Origin: JAWVZB01 sp033722375
Lineage (GTDB): Bacteria > Actinomycetota > Nitriliruptoria > Nitriliruptorales > Nitriliruptoraceae
Direction of reading: 5' to 3'
Assembly (NCBI GenBank): GCA_033722375.1
Contig: JAWVZB010000036.1
Location: 1-27,074, forward strand
DNA: 27,074 nt
The notes under the pieces were generated by a model, which saw only the letters and a program-made list of their open reading frames with translations, did not search any database and had not been told where the DNA came from. Below, piece after piece: positions 1 through 7,861 of the stretch (position 1 is its first letter; the number at the start of each line of letters is the position of its first letter). Made by a program: the position numbers and the translations under genes.

Positions 1-483
1 CTCGACCTCGAATCGGCACGGTTGACCGTAAGCCGCATCGTGACCGTCGCGGATGGCCGCGCCATCGTCGGGCAACCGAAGACGGCCGCCGGGCGCCGGA
101 TGATCGCTCTCGATCCGAACACTGTGGAGGCCCTCAGAGCCCACCGACGACGCCAGGCGGAGGAGCGGCTCGCCGCGGGACCGGCATGGGCGGACAACGA
201 CCTCCTCTTCTGCTGGGAGGATGGCACGCCGATCCACCCGCACAACCCGACGCGCTGGTTCGCGGAGATCACCGCTGAGCTCGACTTGCCCCACATCCGT
301 CTCCACGGGTTGCGGCACACCTACGCCACCGTGGCGCTCAAGGCAGGCGTCGACATCAAGGTTCTCTCCGCACGGCTGGGACATGCCTCGACGACGGTCA
401 CGCGGGAGCTCTACCAGCACGTAACGCCCGAGATGGACGAGGACGCGGCCGCGACCGTCGCCCACACGATCTTCGGCCAGTGA
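1..483 (+). CDS. Tyrosine recombinase/phage integrase, C-terminal catalytic part (5' truncated by window)
   Basis: The reading frame is open from base 1, so the start and the N-terminal arm- and core-binding domains lie off-window. What remains is the catalytic domain of a tyrosine site-specific recombinase, which cuts and rejoins attachment sites. Visible motifs are the beta-sheet box with K and R (KTAAGRRMIALD), the H-x-x-R box (HGLRHTYAT), the LGHAS histidine box, and the nucleophile Tyr in the TRELYQHV segment. The first catalytic Arg is probably off-window. The gene runs toward a tRNA-Gln gene 88 bp downstream. This is the usual arrangement when an element has inserted into a tRNA 3' end with the integrase next to the attachment site. 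The rest of the element must lie to the left. Confidence 0.93.
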   Translation, partial: LDLESARLTVSRIVTVADGRAIVGQPKTAAGRRMIALDPNTVEALRAHRRRQAEERLAAGPAWADNDLLFCWEDGTPIHPHNPTRWFAEITAELDLPHIRLHGLRHTYATVALKAGVDIKVLSARLGHASTTVTRELYQHVTPEMDEDAAATVAHTIFGQ

Positions 484-509
484 CACCGTTCGGTGTCAAA
501 CCGGTGTCA
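481..509. repeat. Inverted plus direct repeat after the integrase (candidate integrase/Xis arm sites)
   Basis: TGACACC (481-487) and GGTGTCA (492-498) form a perfect 7-bp inverted repeat that includes the integrase stop codon. A second GGTGTCA follows at 503-509, exactly 11 bp after the first. Direct repeats one helical turn apart between an integrase gene and a tRNA attachment site resemble arm-type integrase or excisionase sites. The inverted pair alone could also act as a weak terminator. Confidence 0.5.
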
Positions 510-570
510 CGGACGCCCTTCGAGCGGCTCCGAAGCTGCAAACGTGCAGGTCAGCGCGGTGGAGGCTGAG

Positions 571-642
571 CTGGGAGGCAGGGGCTCGAACCCTGAATGC
601 CGGCTCCAAAGGCCGGAGTGTTGCCGATTACACCACCTCCCA
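571..642 (-). tRNA. tRNA-Gln (anticodon TTG)
   Basis: On the minus strand the sequence folds as a cloverleaf. The 7-bp acceptor stem pairs TGGGAGG (642-636) with CCTCCCA (578-572). The 5-bp anticodon stem CCGGC/GCCGG carries the loop CTTTGGA, giving anticodon TTG, and the T-arm carries the TTCGAGC loop. The discriminator is G at 571 and CCA is not encoded. The 3' end faces the integrase, so this gene is the likely insertion target and one attachment site of the left-hand element. Confidence 0.93.
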
Positions 643-662
643 CCGGCCCCGGCGGGACGGGG

Positions 663-684
663 AGGACCCGGTCTCCCGGGTCCT
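663..684 (-). terminator. Stem-loop after ispE, candidate terminator
   Basis: A perfect 9-bp stem AGGACCCGG/CCGGGTCCT encloses a 4-base TCTC loop between the ispE stop and tRNA-Gln. There is no T-run, which is common for terminators in GC-rich actinobacteria. It would separate the ispE transcript from the tRNA on the same strand. Confidence 0.5.
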
Positions 685-727
685 TCGGGAGGGTAGCGGC
701 CACGGCTCCGGCGCCCCCGGGCAAGCC

Positions 728-1726
728 TCAGACGAGTTCGGGGCCACCGGCGGGGGCATCGACGACCTCGACACGATCGAAGCGGCCGGCGACGCGGTCC
801 GCGAGCTCGCGGGCTGCCACCGCGTCGGAGGCGAGCCCGAGGATCGACGGCCCGGAGCCGCTGACGACGGCCCCGAGCGCCCCTGCATCGAGGAACGCCT
901 CCCGGTCCTCCCCCAGGCGGGGGCGGAGCTCGATCGCGGCCGCCTCGAGGTCGTTGTGGAGCGCCGCCCCGAGTGCCTCGGGGTCGGCGGTGCGCAACGC
1001 ATGGAGCACGGCATCGGGCTCGACCGTCGAGGTCTGGCCGAGTTCGTCCCAGGCGTCGTAGACCGCAGGGGTGGCCAGCGGCTCGTCGCTGATGCCGACC
1101 ACCCACGAGTAGCGCCCCCGCGACAGCACCTGGGCGGTCTGGGCGCCGGTGCCGGTGGCCAGGGCGGTGCCACCTTGGAGGCAGAACGGCACGTCCGCAC
1201 CGAGCTGCGCGGCGACCTGCCGCAGCTCCTCGCGATCCAGCGAACATGCCCACAGCTCGTTGAGCGCCACGAGCGCCGCCGCCGCATCTGCCGAGCCCCC
1301 CGCCATGCCTCCGGCGATCGGGATCGCCTTCTCGATCTCGAGCCTGGTGCGGGGACGCCGGTCGGTGTCGTCACCGTTGGCGTTGGCCGCCCCGATCGCC
1401 CGGAGGAGCTCGTGGGCTGCCCGGACGACGAGGTTGTCCTCACCCCCGGGCAGGTCCGGGTGCGGGGCCAGCTCGATGTCCATGAACCGACGCGCGGAAG
1501 GGTGATGCGACAGGAGCTGCGCGCCGGACAGCTCGGCGGTGACGGTGTCATGCAAGTCGACGGTCTGGAGCACGGTGACGATCTCGTGGTAGCCGTCGTC
1601 CCGCCGGCCCCTGACCGCGAGGAAGAGGTTGATCTTGCCGGGAACCCGGACCGAGATCGGGCCCTCGACAGGTACCGCGGCGGGGGGATCAGCCCCGGCG
1701 TGGTTGCCGTCGCCTCCATGTCCCAT
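728..1726 (-). CDS. ispE: 4-diphosphocytidyl-2-C-methyl-D-erythritol kinase
   Basis: This is the GHMP-family kinase that phosphorylates CDP-methylerythritol in the cytosolic MEP pathway of isoprenoid precursor synthesis. All three GHMP motifs are visible: VPGKINLFLAV near the N-terminus with the conserved Lys, the ATP-binding glycine loop PIAGGMAGGSADAAAAL, and the C-terminal VSGSGPSILGL. GADVPFCL carries the catalytic Asp. At 332 residues it is slightly longer than the usual ~290-310. The ATG at 1726 is chosen; a GTG at 1738 in frame is an alternative with poorer Shine-Dalgarno spacing. It lies about 100 bp downstream of rsmA on the same strand, an order (tatD-rpfB-ksgA-ispE) shared with Mycobacterium. 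Confidence 0.95.
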   Translation of the reverse strand: MGHGGDGNHAGADPPAAVPVEGPISVRVPGKINLFLAVRGRRDDGYHEIVTVLQTVDLHDTVTAELSGAQLLSHHPSARRFMDIELAPHPDLPGGEDNLVVRAAHELLRAIGAANANGDDTDRRPRTRLEIEKAIPIAGGMAGGSADAAAALVALNELWACSLDREELRQVAAQLGADVPFCLQGGTALATGTGAQTAQVLSRGRYSWVVGISDEPLATPAVYDAWDELGQTSTVEPDAVLHALRTADPEALGAALHNDLEAAAIELRPRLGEDREAFLDAGALGAVVSGSGPSILGLASDAVAARELADRVAGRFDRVEVVDAPAGGPELV

Positions 1727-1828
1727 CGGGCGTCGCACCCCTCTCCCGCAGCGTCGTGCGTGCTCCCGGCGACCCGCATACTAGGAACCCCCGGCCGGTG
1801 GACCGCATCGACGGTCGGGCGGCGGCGC

Positions 1829-2698
1829 TCAGCGACGCCGCAACGCAGCCGTGAGCGCGACGAACTGCTCGGCCGTGAGCTCCTCGGGCCGAGCCGTCGA
1901 CGGCAGATCACACGCGGCCAGTGCGGCCGTCACGGCCTCCCGCGGTGCCAGCGCGCGCAACGACCGGCGGAGCGTCTTCCGCCGCTGCGCGAACGCCGCA
2001 TCGACGACGTTGCGGACCCGGGCCACCGTCGGCTCGTCGGGTGCCGACGACCGCGGTGTCAGCCGGACCATCACGCTGTCGACCTTCGGGGCGGGCAGGA
2101 ACACCGTTCGAGGCACCGAGGCCTCCACCGCAACCTCCGCCACGAGCTGGAGCTTCACACTGATGCCGCTGTACAGCGGGTGGCCGGGCGCCGCCGCCCA
2201 CCGCTCCCCCACTTCGCGCTGCACCATCACGTACGAGCCGTCGAACACGCCGGCGTCGAGCGCATGGACCACGAGCGGCGTCGCCAGGTTGTACGGCAGG
2301 TTCGCGACGAACCATGCCCCGCCCTCCACCAGGTCGGCCAGGTCCACGTCGAGAGCGTCGGCGTGGAGCAGCTCCAGTCCGTCACCGAAGCGATCACGGA
2401 GAACCCGCACGAAGCCGGCGTCGATCTCGATAGCGACGACCCGCCCCGCCCGCTCGAGCAGCGGGGCGGTCAGCGACCCGAGCCCCGGTCCGACCTCGAC
2501 CACGGTGTCGCCGGGCCCCACCCCGGCATCGCGGACGATCTTCTCGGCGGTGTTCGGATCGACCAGGAAGTTCTGACCGGCGGACTTGCGGGGCGCCAGC
2601 CCGTACTCGTCGAGCAGCCGGCGGGCTTCGGTCGGTGTCAGCAGTTCAGCGACGGATGGGCTCCCGGTCGGGGCGCCGGCCAGTGTGCCGACGCTCAG
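1829..2698 (-). CDS. rsmA: 16S rRNA (adenine1518-N6/adenine1519-N6)-dimethyltransferase
   Basis: RsmA/KsgA dimethylates two adenines in the 3' terminal hairpin of 16S rRNA, using S-adenosylmethionine, late in 30S assembly. Family signatures are KSAGQNFLVDP, the SAM motif VVEVGPGLGSLT, the acidic VVAIEID, the DALDVD segment, and the catalytic NLPYNLATP motif. AFAQRRKTLRRSL lies in the C-terminal domain. From about 2698 the product is 289 residues, the normal length. The start is a problem: no ATG, GTG or TTG occurs in frame between the rpfB stop and the conserved region. The listed start is a CTG overlapping the rpfB TGA, with a GGGAA about 13 bp upstream. The next in-frame conventional starts are 2896 (GTG) and 2914 (ATG), deep inside rpfB, and encode arginine-rich sequence unlike the family. 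Confidence 0.9.
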   Translation of the reverse strand: MSVGTLAGAPTGSPSVAELLTPTEARRLLDEYGLAPRKSAGQNFLVDPNTAEKIVRDAGVGPGDTVVEVGPGLGSLTAPLLERAGRVVAIEIDAGFVRVLRDRFGDGLELLHADALDVDLADLVEGGAWFVANLPYNLATPLVVHALDAGVFDGSYVMVQREVGERWAAAPGHPLYSGISVKLQLVAEVAVEASVPRTVFLPAPKVDSVMVRLTPRSSAPDEPTVARVRNVVDAAFAQRRKTLRRSLRALAPREAVTAALAACDLPSTARPEELTAEQFVALTAALRRR

Positions 2699-3816
2699 TA
2701 GAGACCGAGTTCCCGGGCGCAGTGTGGCCAGGCCCCCCAGCCGTAGGCGCGCTGGACGCGCTTGCCGACCTCGATCTGTTGTTCCGGCGTCGCCTCGTAG
2801 GCGTAGTCGGGGTAGCCGTCGGGCCTGAAGTTCCGCCAGGTGTCGGGGTGGAACTGGAGTCCGCCGTCGTAGCCCGAGGGGCCGTTGTAGTGCCACTGGA
2901 GGTTGGATTCGCACTTCGCGAGCTTGTACCAGACGGTGGTGTCGTCGAGGTCGTAGGTCGGCCGCGGCTTGGTGCCGTACTCGACGATCCGCGGGGAGGG
3001 TTCGGTCACGATCTCTTCGCTCACGAGCTCACGGCTGACCTCGTCGCCGTCGCGGTAGCGCACCCGGTAGGTGTCGATGCGGAGGCCGTCGGCGCCGCTG
3101 TCGACGACCCGCTCGATGCCCTTGTAGAGCGCGCTGTTGGCCCGCCGCTCGGTCGGGCGTTCGAGCACGACCTCCTCGGTCTCCTCGCGCACGTCGATGC
3201 GGGTCACGGTGACGACGTCCCCGTCGGCGAGCTCCGTCGACGGGGCGGGCTGCACCACGTCCTTGTCGCCGAGCTCGATCCCGGCTTCGGCGATCGCCTC
3301 GCCGACGGTGTCGGCGAGCGTGACCATCGGGACCAGCGTGCCGTCAACGACCACCGTGACGACCCGGGGGGTCTCGACGGTCACGGTGTCGCCGTCCTCG
3401 AGGAGGGAGGTGCGGGGCGGGTCGACCGTGGCACCGGGAGCGGCTCCGAGCCCGGCAGCACTCAGTGCGCCGGCCACCGACCGGTGGGCCGTCTGGACCG
3501 TGCGCTGCTCACCGTCCACGACCACGTCGACCTCGATGGGGCGCACGATCGTGACCGAGACTGTCTCGTCGAGTGGCGTCTCCGGGGCGGGGAGGATCAG
3601 ATCGCCGGCGGCGAGCTCGATGCCCTCGTCCTCGAGCAGGTCCGCAACCGTGGCTGCCGACGTCACCACCGTGGCTGCCACGCCGTTGACGTGGACAGCG
3701 ACTCGGCGAGGGCCGAAGGCCACCACCGGGAGTGTGAGCGCCCCGATCCCCAGCAGCACGAGACCGCGCAGCAGCCACCGGCGCGCGCGGGACGTGGAGC
3801 GGGGCGTGGAAGTCAC
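2695..3816 (-). CDS. rpfB: Resuscitation-promoting factor, RpfB type
   Basis: This is a secreted, membrane-tethered cell-wall lytic transglycosylase that promotes regrowth from dormancy in actinobacteria. The 373-residue product has the RpfB order. An N-terminal basic/hydrophobic anchor (WLLRGLVLLGIGALTLPVVAF, about 14-34) comes first. Three DUF348 repeats follow (about 38-80, 88-140 and 150-195, each a short VNG/VDG beta unit ending in DGDxVTV), then a G5 domain (about 205-285). The last ~80 residues are the Rpf catalytic domain. It begins WYKLAKCESNLQWHYN, with the catalytic Glu after Cys, followed by GGLQFHPDTW. The family's second Cys is present in WPHCARELGLY. It starts at GTG 3816, 53 bp downstream of tatD, and its stop touches the rsmA start. 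Confidence 0.95.
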   Translation of the reverse strand: MTSTPRSTSRARRWLLRGLVLLGIGALTLPVVAFGPRRVAVHVNGVAATVVTSAATVADLLEDEGIELAAGDLILPAPETPLDETVSVTIVRPIEVDVVVDGEQRTVQTAHRSVAGALSAAGLGAAPGATVDPPRTSLLEDGDTVTVETPRVVTVVVDGTLVPMVTLADTVGEAIAEAGIELGDKDVVQPAPSTELADGDVVTVTRIDVREETEEVVLERPTERRANSALYKGIERVVDSGADGLRIDTYRVRYRDGDEVSRELVSEEIVTEPSPRIVEYGTKPRPTYDLDDTTVWYKLAKCESNLQWHYNGPSGYDGGLQFHPDTWRNFRPDGYPDYAYEATPEQQIEVGKRVQRAYGWGAWPHCARELGLY

Positions 3817-3869
3817 CGTGTCCGGGGGTCGAGGACGGTTGGGGTCGGGTCAGACATCGACAGAACAGC

Positions 3870-4664
3870 CTAGACCTGAGGATGGCCGTTCGTCGGCTCC
3901 TCGAGGGCGAACGCGCGGTGTGCGTTCGTCCAGAGGATCTCGGCGAGTGGTTCGACGTCGGTCCCCCGAACCCCTGCCAGTCCGGACACCACATGGGGTA
4001 CGCGGGCTGGCTCGTTGGTCTTGCCGCGATGCGGTTCGGGGGTCAGGTAGGGACTGTCGGTCTCGGTCAGCAGCAGGTCGTCGGGGACCTCGGCCGCGAC
4101 CTCACGGAGCGGCTCGGCGTTGTGGAACGTCACGTTGCCGGCGAACGACATGAAGTAGCCCTGTTCGGCGCAGTGCCGCGTCACGTCGAGATCACCGGAG
4201 AAGCAGTGCATCACGACCCGGTCGGGCGCGCCCTCGTCCTCGAGGATGTCGAGGCAGTCGTCCCAGGCCTCGCGGCAGTGGATGACGAGCGTCTTGTCGT
4301 GCTTGTGCGCGAGCTCGATGTGGGCGCGGTACGCGCTCTCTTGCTGCGCGGGGGTGGTGTGGTCGCGGTAGTAGTCCAGCCCGGTCTCGCCGATGCCCAC
4401 GACGCTGTCTTGACGGGCCAGCTTGTCGATGACCCCGAGCACCCGGTCGGAGGCCTCCATGGCGTCGTTGGGGTGGATGCCGACGGCCGCGTACACACCG
4501 TCGTGGCGGCTGGCGGTCTGCACCGCCTGGGTGGAGGACGCCATGCTCGTGCCGACGGTGACGAGCATCCCCACCGATTCTGCCCGTGCGTTGTCGACCT
4601 GTTCGGAGGCGGACAGGTCGAAGTGGTGGTCGAGGTGGCAGTGGGTGTCGACGAAGGTCGGCAC
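3870..4664 (-). CDS. tatD: TatD family metal-dependent hydrolase (DNase)
   Basis: This is a TIM-barrel amidohydrolase-fold metal enzyme; TatD family members are 3'-5' exodeoxyribonucleases acting in DNA repair. It is a full-length 264-residue protein. Metal-binding and signature motifs are all present: DTHCHLDHHF at the N-terminus, GIHPND, the GIGETGLDYYRD box with its metal-bridging Glu, LVIHCREAWDDC, VMHCFSGD, and the C-terminal LLTETDSPYLTP with GKTNEPARV. The start is GTG at 4664, which places THCHLD at the usual distance. It is the first gene of a tatD-rpfB-rsmA-ispE cluster, an actinobacterial arrangement. A metG gene often lies upstream in other genomes, but here a sigma-factor locus is next. 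Confidence 0.94.
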   Translation of the reverse strand: MPTFVDTHCHLDHHFDLSASEQVDNARAESVGMLVTVGTSMASSTQAVQTASRHDGVYAAVGIHPNDAMEASDRVLGVIDKLARQDSVVGIGETGLDYYRDHTTPAQQESAYRAHIELAHKHDKTLVIHCREAWDDCLDILEDEGAPDRVVMHCFSGDLDVTRHCAEQGYFMSFAGNVTFHNAEPLREVAAEVPDDLLLTETDSPYLTPEPHRGKTNEPARVPHVVSGLAGVRGTDVEPLAEILWTNAHRAFALEEPTNGHPQV

Positions 4665-4708
4665 GGACGGTTCCGAGACATCGGGAACAGGCGAGTTCGA
4701 ACGTGGAA

Positions 4709-4732
4709 CGACCCGCCGGCGTGGGCGGGTCG
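4709..4732 (-). terminator. Stem-loop after the beta-propeller gene, candidate terminator
   Basis: A perfect 9-bp stem CGACCCGCC/GGCGGGTCG with a 6-base loop lies about 32 bp past the stop of the 4764-6881 gene and before the tatD start. There is no T-tract. It plausibly ends the sigma-factor operon. Confidence 0.5.
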
Positions 4733-4763
4733 GTCCGTCAGAGGGTACCTGGTCGGTCGCCCT

Positions 4764-6881
4764 TCAGTCGACCGCGTCGAGATCGCGGACCCCGCCTCCG
4801 GCCAGCTCCGTCGTGGAACCGTCCGGCTCGACCCGCCAGACGCGCTGGTCGGCGGAGAACAGCAGCGCCCCGTCCCCCTCCGGCTCGAGCCACGGTCCCG
4901 CGGCCGGAGGGAGGTCGCGGACGAGGTCACTGCGGAAGCTCGCCGGGAGGTCGTACTGGGATTCGGCTCCGGGCTGCTGGATCACGAGCGTCAACCCGTT
5001 GCCGGACGCAAGGCGATAGACGACGCCGTCGGCGTGAGCCTCATCGACGCGGTCATCACCCCCCCTCGCGTTGGCCTCGTAGGTGATCGCCCCGTCGGGT
5101 TGGCGGCCGACCACCGAGCTGATGTAGCCCCGGACACCGCTGGCAGCGAACCGGAAGAAGAGCGTGCCCTCCTCCTCGCCGTTCCAGATCCACTGATCGA
5201 GCGTCACGTCCTCGAAGCCGGCGAACGGCTCGAGTTCGAAGGCGGTGTTGTCGGTGGCGGTGTTGCCCGTTCCGGGGCCGTCGTCCCATCCCACCACGCG
5301 GAGGAGGAACTGCCCCGACGAGCCGCCGGAGCCGTCACCCGGTTCCTCGACCCACCCGAGGTACGCACCATCGGGTGACCAGATCGGCACGCTGGTGGAG
5401 CCACCGTCGAGTCCCAGCTCGCTGCCCATCTGGTACGGATCCGGGAAGCGCCGGTAGCCGGCCGGCGTGCCGTCGCGGACCTCGACCCAGCCGAGCTCGG
5501 TCTCGCCCTCGCCGGCGGTCATCACCACAGCCACGAGGTCGTCGACCGTCGAGCCGGGGCGCACCTCGACCCGGGCGGGCTTGAACTCGGCATCGTCCTG
5601 CCAATCCATCAGCACGGTCTGGCTGCCGTCGGCGCGAGCGAGCGTCATCTCGGTCTCGGTCACGACCACCCACGGCCCACCGGCCGGGACCGGGGCCGCG
5701 GTCGGCCCGTCGGGCGGCTCCGGCGCGGTGCCGTCACCGAGGACGACCGGCTCGGCCGCGTCGACCTGCCCGGGGAGTTCGGTGACCTGCCCGTCGATCG
5801 TCACCATCCACGCGAGCCCGCCCCAGCCCACGACAGCGGTCTCGTGCTGGGCGTTCATCCACATGCCCTGCGGGTTGCTCGTGCCTTGCGTGAAGACGTC
5901 CGGGAGCGTGACGTCGATCGGATCCTCCCCGATGGGGACGTACAGCAGCCGGGCGATGGTGCCCTCGGCGTCGCCCTGGTCTTCGGGGACGTCGGGGCTC
6001 GAGGCCACCAGCGTGAACTCGCCTGCAGTGGTGCGGGCGACATCCAGGATGGCCGCCCCGTTCGTGAGGTCCTCCACGCCGCGGAGCGTGCCGTCGTCGA
6101 CCGCCAGGGTTCCTCTGCGCAGGTCGCTGCGGATCGCCAGGATGCCGTCCCGCGTCCACTGCTGGAGCTGGTAGTCGCCGAGCCCGTCCACGGTGCCGAG
6201 GGAGATCGGCTCGCCGAGCACTCCGCCAGTGTCCCCCGGCGTCCACGACGCGGCCTTGAGCTCGGCGCGGCCGTCGGTGGTGTCGATCCAGGCGAGCTGG
6301 GTCCCGTCGGGCGACCACACCGGCTGGGGGACCAGCTCGCCGGTCCAGCCGACGTGGGTCGTGTCGACGGTTTCGGGGCGGTTGTCGGCCCGGACGACGC
6401 GGAGCTCGACGTTGCCCTCCTGGAGGACGGTGAACGCCACCCCGAGGGTGCCGTCCGCGGCCGTGGGGCTGGTGGCGACGGACAGGATCCGGCCCTCGAA
6501 CTCCTCGGAGGAGTAGCGCACCAAGGTCGCGAGCTCGCTGCCGTCGAGGCCGAGCAGCCTGATATCGCGGTCGCTGGCGGCCACGAGCGCGTTCGGCGCG
6601 CCCGCCGCCGGGGGCTGGTCGGGATCAGGATCGGTGGTGGCGGTCTCGGACGGAAGCGGGTCGACCACGACATCGCGGTCGGGTGTGTCGAGCACGGCCG
6701 GCAGCACCACGACCGCTGCGAGGGCAGCAGCCGCTGCTGCTCCGGCTGCCCAGACCAGCATCGTGCTCAAGCGCCGGCGGTGGAGACGCCGCTCGACCTC
6801 GTCCCACAGGTGTGGCGTCACTTCGACGTCCTGGGCGCGGGCCTGGAGGCTCTCGCGGAGTCGCTGTTCGAGATCGTTCAT
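4764..6881 (-). CDS. Membrane-anchored beta-propeller (TolB/PD40-like) protein, putative anti-sigma partner
   Basis: The 705-residue protein has a short cytoplasmic N-terminus (MNDLEQRLRESLQARA..., about 1-38) and one hydrophobic helix (about 40-63). An acidic Pro/Thr linker follows, then a ~590-residue extracytoplasmic region. This region carries PD40/TolB-type blade motifs, for example VWSPDGTQLAWIDTTDG and IWSPDGAYLGWVEEP. The ATG at 6881 overlaps the TGA of the ECF sigma gene (ATGA) and has GAGGAGG upstream, so the two are translationally coupled. By analogy with SigE-type loci the N-terminus could bind the sigma factor and the propeller could sense an envelope signal. No HxxxCxxC zinc anti-sigma motif is present, so this role is inference. 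It could instead be a co-expressed envelope lipoprotein-like sensor. Confidence 0.85.
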   Translation of the reverse strand: MNDLEQRLRESLQARAQDVEVTPHLWDEVERRLHRRRLSTMLVWAAGAAAAAALAAVVVLPAVLDTPDRDVVVDPLPSETATTDPDPDQPPAAGAPNALVAASDRDIRLLGLDGSELATLVRYSSEEFEGRILSVATSPTAADGTLGVAFTVLQEGNVELRVVRADNRPETVDTTHVGWTGELVPQPVWSPDGTQLAWIDTTDGRAELKAASWTPGDTGGVLGEPISLGTVDGLGDYQLQQWTRDGILAIRSDLRRGTLAVDDGTLRGVEDLTNGAAILDVARTTAGEFTLVASSPDVPEDQGDAEGTIARLLYVPIGEDPIDVTLPDVFTQGTSNPQGMWMNAQHETAVVGWGGLAWMVTIDGQVTELPGQVDAAEPVVLGDGTAPEPPDGPTAAPVPAGGPWVVVTETEMTLARADGSQTVLMDWQDDAEFKPARVEVRPGSTVDDLVAVVMTAGEGETELGWVEVRDGTPAGYRRFPDPYQMGSELGLDGGSTSVPIWSPDGAYLGWVEEPGDGSGGSSGQFLLRVVGWDDGPGTGNTATDNTAFELEPFAGFEDVTLDQWIWNGEEEGTLFFRFAASGVRGYISSVVGRQPDGAITYEANARGGDDRVDEAHADGVVYRLASGNGLTLVIQQPGAESQYDLPASFRSDLVRDLPPAAGPWLEPEGDGALLFSADQRVWRVEPDGSTTELAGGGVRDLDAVD

Positions 6882-7420
6882 CGCTGTCCTCCTCCCTGGC
6901 CCGCGTTCGCGCCGAGGAGCTTCTGGAGCCGGTCGAGTCCGCGGGACACCTGTGATTTCACGGTGCCCACGGAAACGCCGAGGATGTCGGCGACCTCGGC
7001 TTCGGGAAGGTCTTCGTAGTAGCGGAGGACGACCGCAGCGCGCTGGCGCTCGGGGAGGCGGTTCAGTGCCTGCCACACCTCGTCGTGGTCAGCCGCCTGG
7101 TCATCGACCCGGCGCACGCCCCGCTCGTCCCCTGTCCGCCGGCCGGCTTCGCGCCGTTCCAGGTAGCGCCGTCGCAGCTTGCTCTTGGCCTGGTTGGCGA
7201 CCGCCCGACGCAGGTAGGCCCCGACGTCGTCGATGCGGCCCTTCCGCCACTGGACGTACACCTTGGCGAACGCCTCGCTGACCACGTCCTCGGCCTGCTC
7301 GTGATCGCTCAACAGCAGGTAGGCGAGGCGCACGGCGCGCTGGTGGTGGGCGTTGAAGACGGCGGCGAACCCGTCGCGGGTGGTGCCGCTGCGCACCATC
7401 GCGAGCACGTCAGCTCCCAT
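6878..7420 (-). CDS. ECF RNA polymerase sigma factor, SigE family
   Basis: This is a 180-residue group 4 sigma factor directing RNA polymerase to a specialised regulon. Region 2 spans about 18-85, with the core-binding segment AYLLLSDHEQAEDVVSEAFAKVY and the DNA-melting part around YLRRAVANQAKSKLRRR. Region 4 spans about 115-168, with LPERQRAAVVLRYYEDL and the helix-turn-helix AEVADILGVSVGTVKSQVSRGLDRL. There is no C-terminal extension. The ATG at 7420 is used, although its Shine-Dalgarno is weak; an ATG at 7399 is an alternative. The last codons overlap the start of the membrane propeller gene. The upstream 165 bp is shared with the divergent coiled-coil gene pair and must hold both promoters. 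Confidence 0.95.
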   Translation of the reverse strand: MGADVLAMVRSGTTRDGFAAVFNAHHQRAVRLAYLLLSDHEQAEDVVSEAFAKVYVQWRKGRIDDVGAYLRRAVANQAKSKLRRRYLERREAGRRTGDERGVRRVDDQAADHDEVWQALNRLPERQRAAVVLRYYEDLPEAEVADILGVSVGTVKSQVSRGLDRLQKLLGANAGQGGGQR

Positions 7421-7585
7421 CGATCCGTTGGACGCTCACCGACGGTCGCCGGTGATGACGCCACCTCCGCCCCGCACGACGCACAGCTCCCGGGAGAGGT
7501 TGAGACGGAACGTACGCCCGTTCGGTCTGCGCACACCACACCTGTGGCGGCTCCCACTAGCGTGACGCCGGACCAAGGAGCGTCG

Positions 7586-7861
7586 ATGTTCGAGAGCAAG
7601 GCACTCAAGCGCCTCAGCGAGGCCCTGCAAGCCGTCGTGGAGCTCGGCCCGACGCTCGAGGAGATGGTCGCCGAGATCCGTTCGATGCGCGAGGTGATGG
7701 TCCAGACGAACCGCGCCCTCGAGGACGTGACGACCTCGATGGACGCCACACGGGACAAGCTCGACGCGATGTCGGAGGACGTCGCGCGTGCGTCCGGCAT
7801 CATCGAACAGGCCCACCACAGCCTCGAGGCCGCCACCCAGCCCGCGGAGGCCGGAGCGTGA
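7586..7861 (+). CDS. Small coiled-coil protein A (hypothetical)
   Basis: A 91-residue acidic protein, almost entirely heptad-patterned helix (MVAEIRSMREVMVQTNRALEDVT...), without signal peptide or membrane segment. ATG at 7586 follows a perfect AAGGAG 5 bases upstream. It is not recognised as a named family. Its N-terminal block RLSEALQAVVELGPTLEEM is clearly repeated in the next gene (RLTETLGTLVNLGPTVTEL), so the two are paralogues from a tandem duplication. The stop overlaps the next start (GTGA), indicating coupled translation. The pair is divergent from the ECF sigma gene. It could be a structural or scaffolding protein forming hetero-oligomers with its neighbour, which is inference. Confidence 0.8.
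   Translation: MFESKALKRLSEALQAVVELGPTLEEMVAEIRSMREVMVQTNRALEDVTTSMDATRDKLDAMSEDVARASGIIEQAHHSLEAATQPAEAGA

Noticed and set aside
628..1911. Long minus-strand frame (427 codons) across ispE
   Set aside because: Arg/Ser/Pro-rich shadow frame of ispE with no domain; ispE in the other frame has all its motifs.
956..2701. Plus-strand 581-codon open frame opposite ispE and rsmA
   Set aside because: Antisense shadow typical of GC-rich DNA; composition is not protein-like and the opposite strand encodes two recognised enzymes.
3817..3869. Possible c-di-AMP (ydaO) riboswitch upstream of rpfB
   Set aside because: Only 53 bp separate rpfB from tatD, far too little for such a riboswitch.
3882..5378. 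Plus-strand 498-codon frame opposite tatD
   Set aside because: His/Val/Gly/Asp-rich mirror of the tatD and beta-propeller frames; no motif and no ribosome-binding site.
5844..7019. Plus-strand 391-codon frame opposite the beta-propeller gene
   Set aside because: Antisense shadow; the minus-strand gene is coupled to a sigma factor and has clear repeats.
7508..7528. GGAAC...GGTCT as an ECF sigma promoter before the coiled-coil genes
   Set aside because: The spacing of 13 bp is too short for usual ECF promoters, so it is not listed as a feature.
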